In this document: positions 1 to 6,491 of the stretch, in pieces
Position numbering within the stretch: the first letter of the stretch is position 1
Layout: every line of letters starts with the position of its first letter
From: Acidobacteriota bacterium
GTDB taxonomy: Bacteria > Acidobacteriota > Terriglobia > 20CM-2-55-15
DNA length: 7,284 nucleotides
Assembly (NCBI GenBank): GCA_003222755.1
Contig: QHXA01000588.1
Span: 1 to 7,284 of the forward strand
Reading direction: 5' to 3'
Program-made: the position numbers and the translations under genes
Notes under the pieces: model-generated
Database searches by the model: none
Told to the model about the DNA's origin: nothing
What the model saw: the letters and a program-made list of their open reading frames with translations, nothing else

Positions 1-542
1 TTGCCGGTCCCGCTTTCGCCTGTGATCATCACCGACACGTCACGTTGCGCCACACTCTCGATCAGTTCAAATACTTCACGGATCGCCTTACTGACGCCGA
101 CGAAATCGCCAAGCCCGCCGTTTTCTTCGATTCGCGCGGTGAGTCGCCTGGCCTTGCGGCGCATTTCGAGTTCGCGTTCGGCATCGTCGAGCAAGGCTTT
201 CAACTTCGGAAGATCCGTCAGTGGCTTCGTCAGAAAATCGCGCGCGCCTAGCTTCATTGCCTCGACGGCAACGTCAATGTTTCCTTGAGCGGTGATCAGC
301 AGCACCGGCCGATGCGGGTCTCCGGCTTTCAGGCTCCGCAGAAGATCCAGACCGGAAGTTTCAGGCATAACCAGATCCGTGATGACGATATCCGGATCCT
401 GGCGCTCGACCAAACGAATCGCTTCGGCTGCATCGCTTGCCTGTAACGCTTCAAAGCCCCAATTCTGCAAAATCACTCCGAGTGAGGCACGGATACCAGC
501 GTCGTCATCGACGACCAATATTTTTCGTTTTCGGGCAGTCAC
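1..542 (-). CDS. NtrC-family sigma-54-dependent response regulator (partial, N-terminal part)
   Basis: Translating the minus strand from GTG at 542-540 gives 180 codons with no stop before the window edge, so the C-terminal part is missing. Residues 1-115 form a receiver domain: acidic DDD at 12-14, phosphoacceptor Asp56 in ITDLVMP, Thr84, and Lys106 in the TKP motif. A charged helical linker (about 115-140) leads into the start of an AAA+ sigma-54 activation domain, and the sequence stops inside the Walker A motif (ITGESGTG, 173-180). In this family, phosphorylation of the receiver controls ATP-driven activation of sigma-54 RNA polymerase; a C-terminal HTH would be expected beyond the edge. 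The start rests on the MTARKRKILVVDDD opening; there is no good Shine-Dalgarno site, and no ATG or GTG lies in frame just upstream. The hybrid kinase at 2467-4605 is the likely partner (inference). Confidence 0.93.
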   Translation of the reverse strand, partial: MTARKRKILVVDDDAGIRASLGVILQNWGFEALQASDAAEAIRLVERQDPDIVITDLVMPETSGLDLLRSLKAGDPHRPVLLITAQGNIDVAVEAMKLGARDFLTKPLTDLPKLKALLDDAERELEMRRKARRLTARIEENGGLGDFVGVSKAIREVFELIESVAQRDVSVMITGESGTG

Positions 543-558
543 ATGATAAGTATACGAC

Positions 559-1851
559 GTGCTGCTGAGGTTTGTGGTCTCTGGCTTTCTCCTATCCGCG
601 GTCGCTGAACCTGCTTTGGCTCTGCCGATGTTCGCCCGTCGATACGAGACCTCCTGCACGACGTGCCATGTTATTCCTCCGAAGCTGAATGCTTTCGGTA
701 TTGCGTTCCGGAATAATGGCTATCGCATTCCGCTCAACGAAGAGAAATTCCTCAAGACGCCGGATGTTTCTTTGGGAGCTCCGGCGTGGAAGAAACTTTG
801 GCCGAAAGCGGTCTGGCCGGGCGCTATTCCTGGAATCCCACCAATTGCTGTACGTGTTCTAACCGACGTGAATGTCCGGCCCACGACACCAGTACACGTG
901 AACTTTGACTTTCCCAATGGTGTGGCGGGCTACTTTGCAGGAGCAGCGGGCGATACGTTTTCGTATTTCGGCAACATCTTTATGGCAGGCTCCACGAACC
1001 AGCTCTTTCTGGACCGTGCGTACGGCCAATTCCGCATCGCTCCGGATTCTCCAGGCCAAAATTGGCTCACACTGAAACTTGGACGCATTGATACCCGGGC
1101 GGAACCGTTTTCCAATACGTTCCGGCGAACGACGGCTCAGAATTTCGGCGCAAGCGATTTTCGAGTGACGGCAAACGGCTTCGGCTTCCGCGACCATGAC
1201 GCGGGGATTGAGGCGTGGGGTGCAGTGACGGGCCCCGACGATCGGGGCGGGGTGGAATATGCGGCCGGCGTTCTACAAGGGACAAACGGCCGTCCCGAAA
1301 ACAACAATTTTAAGGATTATTACGGCACAATTTCCTATAAGATCGGCGGCCTCGGCGTCGTCGGTTCCCGTACAGAAACCGAGGAGCAGCCGAACACGGC
1401 CGAAGGTTACAGGGAAACTGCCTTTGGCATTGGAGTGTTTGCCTATCGAGGTAAAGGCCCGGCCGGAATAGCCGGAGTCACCGAAAATTGGTTTATGCGT
1501 TCCGGCTTTCGGGTCGATACATGGCTCAAAGACCTGAACGTCTTTGGCGCTGCGGTTTTCGGTGAAGACGAATTGCGCGGCTCGTCACCCCGGACGATCG
1601 ATAGCAGTTCCATTATGGCCGAAGCGGATTACCGCGTGCTGCCGTGGGTCATGCCAACGTTTCGGTTTGAGAAAACAAATTTTTCCGACGGCCGGCGGAA
1701 TGTGATTCAAATGATTCCCGCGGTCAGTCTTCTGGTACGCGCGAATGTCCGCGTGCTCGCGGAAGGACATTTTTTCAATCGCATTCGGGCCGCGACGGCC
1801 GACCGGACTGGCTTGAACGAAGGATTGGTTCGATTGGAGTTTTTGTTTTGA
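559..1851 (+). CDS. Secreted monoheme c-type cytochrome with outer-membrane beta-barrel (cytochrome-porin)
   Basis: The 430-residue product starts at GTG 559; an in-frame TAA at 547-549 allows no earlier start. Residues 1-21 look like a signal peptide with probable cleavage after ALA. Just after it lies one heme c site, CTTCH at 33-37, set in FARRYETSCTTCHVIPPKLN. The rest alternates hydrophobic and polar residues with many aromatics and glycines, like amphipathic beta strands, and the chain ends in LVRLEFLF with a terminal Phe as in outer-membrane barrels. The predicted protein therefore carries one covalent heme at the N-terminus of a barrel in the outer membrane. Its role is unknown to me; electron transfer or redox-coupled transport is inference from the heme and the neighbouring cupredoxin. 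Only 16 bp separate it from the divergent regulator, so its promoter must overlap coding sequence. Barrel prediction is by eye. Confidence 0.85.
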   Translation: MLLRFVVSGFLLSAVAEPALALPMFARRYETSCTTCHVIPPKLNAFGIAFRNNGYRIPLNEEKFLKTPDVSLGAPAWKKLWPKAVWPGAIPGIPPIAVRVLTDVNVRPTTPVHVNFDFPNGVAGYFAGAAGDTFSYFGNIFMAGSTNQLFLDRAYGQFRIAPDSPGQNWLTLKLGRIDTRAEPFSNTFRRTTAQNFGASDFRVTANGFGFRDHDAGIEAWGAVTGPDDRGGVEYAAGVLQGTNGRPENNNFKDYYGTISYKIGGLGVVGSRTETEEQPNTAEGYRETAFGIGVFAYRGKGPAGIAGVTENWFMRSGFRVDTWLKDLNVFGAAVFGEDELRGSSPRTIDSSSIMAEADYRVLPWVMPTFRFEKTNFSDGRRNVIQMIPAVSLLVRANVRVLAEGHFFNRIRAATADRTGLNEGLVRLEFLF

Positions 1852-1880
1852 GGAGAGAGATCTGCTCGGAGCCGAAAAAT

Positions 1881-2077
1881 TCCCCTCCTTGGAAAAGGAG
1901 GGGTGGCCGCGCCATCAACAAAAATGTCCCGAAGGCACCTTATTCGGCGCGGACGGGGTGGTTCGTTCAAGCCACAAATAATTTTCTTGACCAGCACCAC
2001 CCCGTCTGCGCCTTTCAAAGGAGGCTTCGCGACATTTTCTTGATGGCGCAGCCACCCCTCCTCGGCTGAGGAGGGGA
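1881..2077. repeat. Large palindromic (MITE/BIME-like) repeat element
   Basis: Almost the whole segment is one inverted repeat of two halves of about 97 bp. The outer end of each half is a hairpin: CCCCTCCTT (1882-1890) pairs with AAGGAGGGG (1895-1903) around GGAA, and CCCCTCCTC (2055-2063) pairs with GAGGAGGGG (2068-2076) around GGCT. The two halves also pair with each other. GGTGGCCGCGCCATCAAC followed by AAAAATGTC (left, to 1928) mirrors GACATTTTCTTGATGGCGC and the following bases (right, from 2031). Further in, ACGGGGTGGT (1953-1962) mirrors ACCACCCCGT (1996-2005), with about 33 nt between. No transposase or clear target-site duplication is visible, so a non-autonomous element or a pair of inverted REP-like units is the best description. 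It lies between the cytochrome-porin stop and the surviving part of the cupredoxin. Confidence 0.85.
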
Positions 2078-2105
2078 CTTCGCTGGCTCATTCTGATTTC
2101 CTCGT

Positions 2106-2462
2106 TTGCTACAAGCTTTCCCGAATAGCGACGAAATCCGGCACAATGTGTTCTCGCCGGGCCCGCCCCGGTTCGACCTGGGCACGTATCCGCAGAACAC
2201 CACGAAATATCATCTCTTCGACAAACCCGGTGTCTGGACGATGCTCTGCAACGTGCACGCCGAGATGTCTGCTTACGTCATTGTCGCCGAAACCCCTTAT
2301 TTCACCACAACGAGCAGGGACGGAAAATTTGTCCTGAAGGATGTCCCGCCCGGAAAATACACGGTCAGGGTCTGGCATGAGAAGGCGAAACCAGCAACCC
2401 TGCCGATCGATGTCGATGAAAGGCCAACAGTAAGCCTCCCGTCGATTGAACTCAAGAGATGA
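2106..2462 (+). pseudogene. Cupredoxin (plastocyanin/methylamine-utilization-like), 5'-truncated
   Basis: The frame opens at 2097, after a TGA at 2094-2096, and matches a blue-copper protein from FPNSD (2118) onward. With TTG 2106 as residue 1, the likely type-1 copper ligands are His13 (DEIRHNVFS), Cys48, His51 and Met54 (CNVHAEM). Residues 70-118 form a second small beta domain (SRDGKFVLKDVPPGKYTVRVWHE), typical of periplasmic cupredoxins with a carboxypeptidase-regulatory-like tail. Relatives are usually about 200 residues with a signal peptide and an N-terminal half that is absent here. Instead the palindromic repeat ends 20 bp before the open frame. TTG 2106 has no ribosome binding site, and a leaderless product could not reach the periplasm by Sec. 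I therefore call it a truncated gene, although a short cytoplasmic product cannot be excluded. Its stop lies 4 bp before the kinase start, implying an original porin-cupredoxin-kinase operon. Confidence 0.75.
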
Positions 2463-2466
2463 CGCC

Positions 2467-4605
2467 GTGAATCTCAAACAGAAGACATCTCTGTTCGTCA
2501 CCGTGAGCACAGCCGCACTGCTTGTGGTGTATATCGCCTTCAGCAGTTACTATGTTCGTGCGCAAGAGAAAGTCCTGCTCGATGAACGCGTGAATACGGC
2601 TCGAGCAATCGCACAGGAACTCACCGGATTCTTCACACGAGGCGTGGACCGCCTGCAAACTGTCGCGGCTCTGCCGGCGCTTGTTTATGGCCTTCAGACG
2701 CTGGAGGAAAAGAGAGAAGGTAAACAGATTCCCGCATGGACAACCCTTCATTATCTCTTCTACCAGTCCGATGTTTTCTCTAGCGTCTACCTGATTAATG
2801 CCACGGGCAAGGTCTTATGGAGTGAGCCACCCGATCAGGACCTCATCGATCGTAAATTCCAAAAGTCAGATGAAATCAGACAGAAGTTAGAGAATGCGTC
2901 GGCGGATGTTCTTTTCTTGCTCTCGGAAAATCCTTCCGGACTCAACATTTTTGTGGCATCGCCACTGACGAATCCGCAAGGAGACACTGTTGGGCTATTG
3001 GTCGGCGCTATTCCGAACTCGCATCCTTCGATTCGCACGATTCTTGGGCGCATTGGACCGGCGCACGGAACCGCGCAACTGGTGGACGAGCAATCCAAGC
3101 GTGTCATCGCCAGCACAGATGAAAATCGAGAGCTTGGTCCATTCAAATACCCGGATTCATCGAATGTGCTGCTCGTCACTGAGCACGCCGCGCCTTCACC
3201 CTGGGCCATTGTAATCGATCAGAAACGTGCCGAAGCATACGCTGGCATCAATAACCTCAAGACGCTGCTCACTGCCTTCGGCACCGTATTCATCGTCATC
3301 GCGATGGGAAGTCTGATGTTCATGCTGCGAAGCTTCACCCGCCCCGTGGAAGTTCTGACAGCAGCTGCCCGCCGCATCGCAGATGGCGATCTCGCCGGTG
3401 GCTTCACACTCGATCGTTCCGACGAAATCGGCGTGCTTAGCAAAACGTTGGATGACATGAATACGAAGCTGAAATCATCCTACGATCTGCTTCTGCACTC
3501 CGAGAAAGTGGCATTGATGGGACAAGTCGTTGCAGGCATCGCGCATGAATTGAACAACCCGCTGACGATCGTGATCGGCAACATTCAATTAATGATGACG
3601 CGCGAACTGAACGAGAAGAATGTGCAATCGCTCACAAGAATTAAAGATGGAGCCGAGCGCGCATCGAAGATCGTGAAAAACCTGCTGGCGTTTACCCGGC
3701 AGGAAAAGCCGGAGCGCAAGCCAACGCAGATTAATGCCGTATTGAAGAAAGCCCTGGAATTGCGCGCCTATGAACTGAAAGTCAGCAATATAGAAGTCAA
3801 CACCGATCTCGCGCCGGATTTGCAGGAGACGATGGCCGACCCGCATCAACTTCAGCAGGTCTTCTTGAATCTCATCGTCAATGCGGAGCAGGCCATGATC
3901 GATGCCCACGGCAAAGGACTGCTGCGCCTTTCCACGCGGGCGGAACCGGGCAAGATCTTAATCTTCTTCTCCGATGACGGGCCCGGAATTCCGCGCGAAA
4001 ACCTCCGCCGCATTTTCGAGCCTTTCTTTACGACGAAGCCGGTCGGGAAAGGCACGGGTCTCGGGCTAAGCATTTCTCAGGCGATTATTGGCGAGCACGG
4101 CGGCCGTATCGACCTCGAAAGCACGACGGGCCGTGGAACAACGTTTATCATCGAGCTGCCAGTACAGCGCTGGGCGCCGCAGCCGAGTCCGGAACCTGCG
4201 GTTGTTCGAGTGCCCGCCCTACTGCGCAAGAGGATTTTGGTCGTTGAGGACGAACCCCAAATCCGGCAGCTGTTCGAGGATGTGATTCGTAACGCGGGAT
4301 ACGACGTGCACGCCGCCGCCAACGGCCGCGTGGCTCTGGAAATGATCGATCAACAGAAATTCGACCTGATTGTCGCCGACGTCAAAATGCCGGAGATCAG
4401 CGGTCCCGAGTTTTACGCCGCCATCAAACGCAAAGGCGCGGCGCTCGAGCGGCGCCTCATCTTCGTGACCGGCGACTTGATGAATCCCGAAACTCTGAAG
4501 TTCATCGAAAGCACTGGCCGTGTCTGGCTGGGGAAACCGTTCGACATCGCAGCCATTACCCGCACGATTGCCGAATGCCTGCAGGATGTGGGCAGCGCGG
4601 TGTAA
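2467..4605 (+). CDS. Hybrid sensor histidine kinase (Cache sensor, HAMP, HisKA, HATPase_c, receiver)
   Basis: GTG 2467 is preferred as start because MNLKQKTSLF directly precedes the first membrane helix, giving 712 residues; TTG 2446 in the same frame would add seven and overlap the cupredoxin. Order of parts: membrane helix about 8-29; a periplasmic region to about 260 resembling a double Cache sensor (VYLINATGKVLWSE and AQLVDEQSKRVIAS strands); second helix about 264-287; HAMP to about 340; HisKA with phospho-His360 in AHELNNPL; HATPase_c with N472 (N box), DDGPGI near 503-508, FEPFFTTK, and GTGLGLS; C-terminal receiver from about 589 with Asp638 (VADVKMP), Thr668 and Lys690. All catalytic residues are present. 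It would sense a periplasmic signal and pass phosphate through its own receiver or directly to a separate regulator, most likely the NtrC-type protein at 1-542. The ligand is unknown. Confidence 0.94.
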   Translation: MNLKQKTSLFVTVSTAALLVVYIAFSSYYVRAQEKVLLDERVNTARAIAQELTGFFTRGVDRLQTVAALPALVYGLQTLEEKREGKQIPAWTTLHYLFYQSDVFSSVYLINATGKVLWSEPPDQDLIDRKFQKSDEIRQKLENASADVLFLLSENPSGLNIFVASPLTNPQGDTVGLLVGAIPNSHPSIRTILGRIGPAHGTAQLVDEQSKRVIASTDENRELGPFKYPDSSNVLLVTEHAAPSPWAIVIDQKRAEAYAGINNLKTLLTAFGTVFIVIAMGSLMFMLRSFTRPVEVLTAAARRIADGDLAGGFTLDRSDEIGVLSKTLDDMNTKLKSSYDLLLHSEKVALMGQVVAGIAHELNNPLTIVIGNIQLMMTRELNEKNVQSLTRIKDGAERASKIVKNLLAFTRQEKPERKPTQINAVLKKALELRAYELKVSNIEVNTDLAPDLQETMADPHQLQQVFLNLIVNAEQAMIDAHGKGLLRLSTRAEPGKILIFFSDDGPGIPRENLRRIFEPFFTTKPVGKGTGLGLSISQAIIGEHGGRIDLESTTGRGTTFIIELPVQRWAPQPSPEPAVVRVPALLRKRILVVEDEPQIRQLFEDVIRNAGYDVHAAANGRVALEMIDQQKFDLIVADVKMPEISGPEFYAAIKRKGAALERRLIFVTGDLMNPETLKFIESTGRVWLGKPFDIAAITRTIAECLQDVGSAV

Positions 4606-4659
4606 CCACAAAAGCTTTATGCCTCGAAACTGCAGCCGATGACTTCTCTTTCGAAGCGG

Positions 4660-5031
4660 CTATCTGATGACCGCGAAGACTGCGAGGCATGCCCAGCCGA
4701 TTAGAAAGAGCAGGCCGCCGACCGGCGTGATGGCTCCAAGTATTCTAACGCTCGTGAGCGCCAGCGCGTAGAGACTCCCCGAAAACAGCAGAATGCCGGC
4801 GAAGAAGAACCAGCCGGCTATCACCAGCAAGCGAGCGTTGCCGATGTGTCCTATCGCGGCGGCGACGATCAGCACCGCAAAGGCGTGGTACATTTGGTAG
4901 CGCACGCCGGTTTCGAATACCGCGAGCATCTCCGCCGAAAGCCGGCTCTTTAGGGCATGGGCGGCAAAAGCCCCGAGTGCTACACCCAGAAAGCCGAGTA
5001 CCGCTCCGATCAGCAAGAAAGTTCGATCCAT
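4660..5031 (-). CDS. DUF423 family small integral membrane protein
   Basis: ATG 5031 gives a 123-residue protein of four hydrophobic helices, beginning MDRTFLLIGAVLGFLGVALG and continuing with AFAAHALKSRL. This opening, the motif FETGVRYQMYHAFAV, and the end (GAITPVGGLLFLIGWACLAVFA) are characteristic of DUF423 (the E. coli YgdD type). The biochemical role of this family is not established, so none is given. The frame stays open upstream to 5160, with further ATGs at 5043, 5067 and 5160, but those extra residues (Cys, Ser and Arg-rich) do not resemble the family and are probably untranslated. Upstream of 5031 no strong ribosome binding site is visible, so ATG 5043 remains possible. The TAG stop lies 54 bp from the stop of the converging kinase gene. 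Confidence 0.92.
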   Translation of the reverse strand: MDRTFLLIGAVLGFLGVALGAFAAHALKSRLSAEMLAVFETGVRYQMYHAFAVLIVAAAIGHIGNARLLVIAGWFFFAGILLFSGSLYALALTSVRILGAITPVGGLLFLIGWACLAVFAVIR

Positions 5032-5265
5032 TGCGGTAATCATATATAGGTTCGGTTGCCATGGCATAAGTAAGGAGCCGCTCGGCGTTCCTTGTCGGAT
5101 GCGTTTGCGACCGGTGCTGGCAGCACAGCATCCCACCGACGAAAACGATGCGTTATTCAATAACCTTTCGTACTCAAACGCAGGCGAGGAGAGGAGTGTA
5201 AGTCCGGAAAATATCGACTAAGATGTTACGTCGTCGTCCGCAACGAATTCGAGAGGTTCTCATCG
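5032..5265. other. Divergent intergenic region
   Basis: This 234-bp gap separates two genes read in opposite directions and must hold promoters for both. On the plus strand, GAGAGG at 5251-5256, nine bases before ATG 5266, is a reasonable ribosome binding site for the dehydrogenase. TAAGAT at 5219-5224 could be a -10 box, but its upstream partner is poor, so I do not call a promoter. I see no strong inverted repeat, operator or RNA gene here. Confidence 0.5.
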
Positions 5266-6480
5266 ATGAAAATCATTTGGTGTACGGCGCTGCTATCGCT
5301 TCTACTGTTCACGCTTGCGGGTACTGCGCAGCAAAAAGTGCCGTTTCGAAATAACATCCCGGTCGCTCCCACGGGTCTTGCCGATCGCCCGCTGCCGAGA
5401 TCGCCGATCGAGTTCGACACGGCCGAAGGACAGCGGATTCGCGTCGTCGTGGTCACTAAAGGCTTGACGTATCCCTGGAGTTTGGCATTTCTACCGGACG
5501 GTGGGATTCTGGTCGCCGAGCGGACCGGCAAACTTCGCATCGTCCGCAACGGTGTGCTCGACCCGCAGCCAATTGCAGGCGTACCTGCCTCACGCTACGC
5601 AGGTAAATCCGGCGAGCCGGGTGCAGTCCACGGCTTAATGGATCTCGTTCTCCATCCCGGCTTCGCCGAAAACCACCTCGTGTATTTTACCTACACGAAA
5701 CCGCTGGAGGGCGAGCGCTCGACCAACGCTCTGGCGCGCGGACGGTGGGACGGAAAGGCGCTCACGGAAGTTCGCGATATCTTTGTCGCGCAGCCCGGCG
5801 CCGGTGCGTCGCGGATCGCGTTCGGCCGTGATGGCACGATCTTCATGACCAACGGCGGTAATGATCCGCAGGACCTCAAGAGCCATGGCGGCAAACTGCT
5901 GCGGGTTCGCGACGACGGCAGCGTTCCGAGCGACAATCCTTTCGTTGGTCGCGAAGGCGTCAAGCCGGAGATCTATTCGCTGGGACATCGAACGTCGCTT
6001 GGCTTAGCAATCCATCCTGTAACCGGTGAGGTGTGGGAAAACGAGAACGGGCCAAATGGCGGGGATGAGATCAACATCATCCGGCCCGGACGTAACTACG
6101 GCTGGCCCATCGTGAGCTTCGGACGTACTTACCAGGGTCCATGGCAGGCGGAAAGACCCACGCATGATGGTTTTGAGCCGCCGGTCGTGTTCTGGATGCC
6201 CTCGATCGCTGTTTCTGGTATGGCGTTCTACACGGGCAACCGTCTTCCGAAATGGAAAGGTGACGTCTTCGTCGGAAGCTTGCGTACCGGCGAGATTCCC
6301 GGCACAGGCCATCTGGAACGAATTCTCTTCAATGAAAAGATGGAAGAGCTGCGACGCGAGTCGTTGCTGGTCGAGTTACACCAGCGAATCCGTGACGTGC
6401 GGCAAGGGCCCGACGAACTTCTGTATGTCTTGACTGACGCGGAAGACGGGGCTGTGCTTCGCATTGAACCGGCACAGTAA
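5266..6480 (+). CDS. Secreted PQQ-dependent sugar dehydrogenase family beta-propeller (active site altered)
   Basis: The 404-residue product begins with a signal peptide (about 1-21) and matches soluble aldose sugar dehydrogenases (E. coli YliI type) along its length. Visible landmarks are YPWSLAFLPDG (W71), GLMDLVLHPGF, QDLKSHGGKLLRVRDDGSVP, NPFVGR, GGDEINIIRPGRNYGWP, SGMAFYTG and QRIRDVRQGPDELLYVLTD near the end. Family members are periplasmic six-bladed propellers that oxidise aldoses with PQQ and calcium. Several positions normally essential differ. HFGGR, whose His is the catalytic base, is replaced by A179-GASR. GQGGLLD becomes AVHGLMD (Gln lost). GHRNPQG becomes GHRTSLG (R242 kept, Asn and Gln lost). 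EHGP is ENGP. The Arg pair of RIRDVR is kept. It may be a divergent clade with another cofactor use or a non-catalytic protein; a frameshift is not the cause, since the frame is intact. GAGAGG nine bases upstream supports ATG 5266. Confidence 0.92.
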   Translation: MKIIWCTALLSLLLFTLAGTAQQKVPFRNNIPVAPTGLADRPLPRSPIEFDTAEGQRIRVVVVTKGLTYPWSLAFLPDGGILVAERTGKLRIVRNGVLDPQPIAGVPASRYAGKSGEPGAVHGLMDLVLHPGFAENHLVYFTYTKPLEGERSTNALARGRWDGKALTEVRDIFVAQPGAGASRIAFGRDGTIFMTNGGNDPQDLKSHGGKLLRVRDDGSVPSDNPFVGREGVKPEIYSLGHRTSLGLAIHPVTGEVWENENGPNGGDEINIIRPGRNYGWPIVSFGRTYQGPWQAERPTHDGFEPPVVFWMPSIAVSGMAFYTGNRLPKWKGDVFVGSLRTGEIPGTGHLERILFNEKMEELRRESLLVELHQRIRDVRQGPDELLYVLTDAEDGAVLRIEPAQ

Positions 6481-6491
6481 CGCTACAGCCC

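Noticed and set aside
480..620. Sigma-54 (-24/-12) promoter for the cytochrome-porin
   Set aside because: Expected from the NtrC-type neighbour, but no TGGCAC-N5-TTGC-like pair with the right GG/GC spacing was found here or in the other gaps.
1848..2203. Short open frames in the palindrome on both strands (SPPWKRRGG and PPQPRRGGCAI type peptides)
   Set aside because: They are translations of the inverted repeat arms themselves, mirror each other, and have no plausible start signals; not genes.
2109..2510. Antisense open frame of 133 codons over the cupredoxin
   Set aside because: It is the shadow of a copper-protein frame with clear family motifs and has no recognisable features of its own. 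Other antisense frames (for example 859-1197 and 4219-4611) are rejected for the same reason.
4635..4660. Possible terminator (GCCG, CTTC / GAAG, CGGC) between the kinase and DUF423 genes
   Set aside because: Two four-base stems separated by a four-base bulge and no U tract; too weak to call.
5032..5160. N-terminal extension of the DUF423 protein to ATG 5160
   Set aside because: The added residues are Cys/Ser/Arg-rich and unlike the family, which begins at the MDRTFLLIG segment; open frame by chance.
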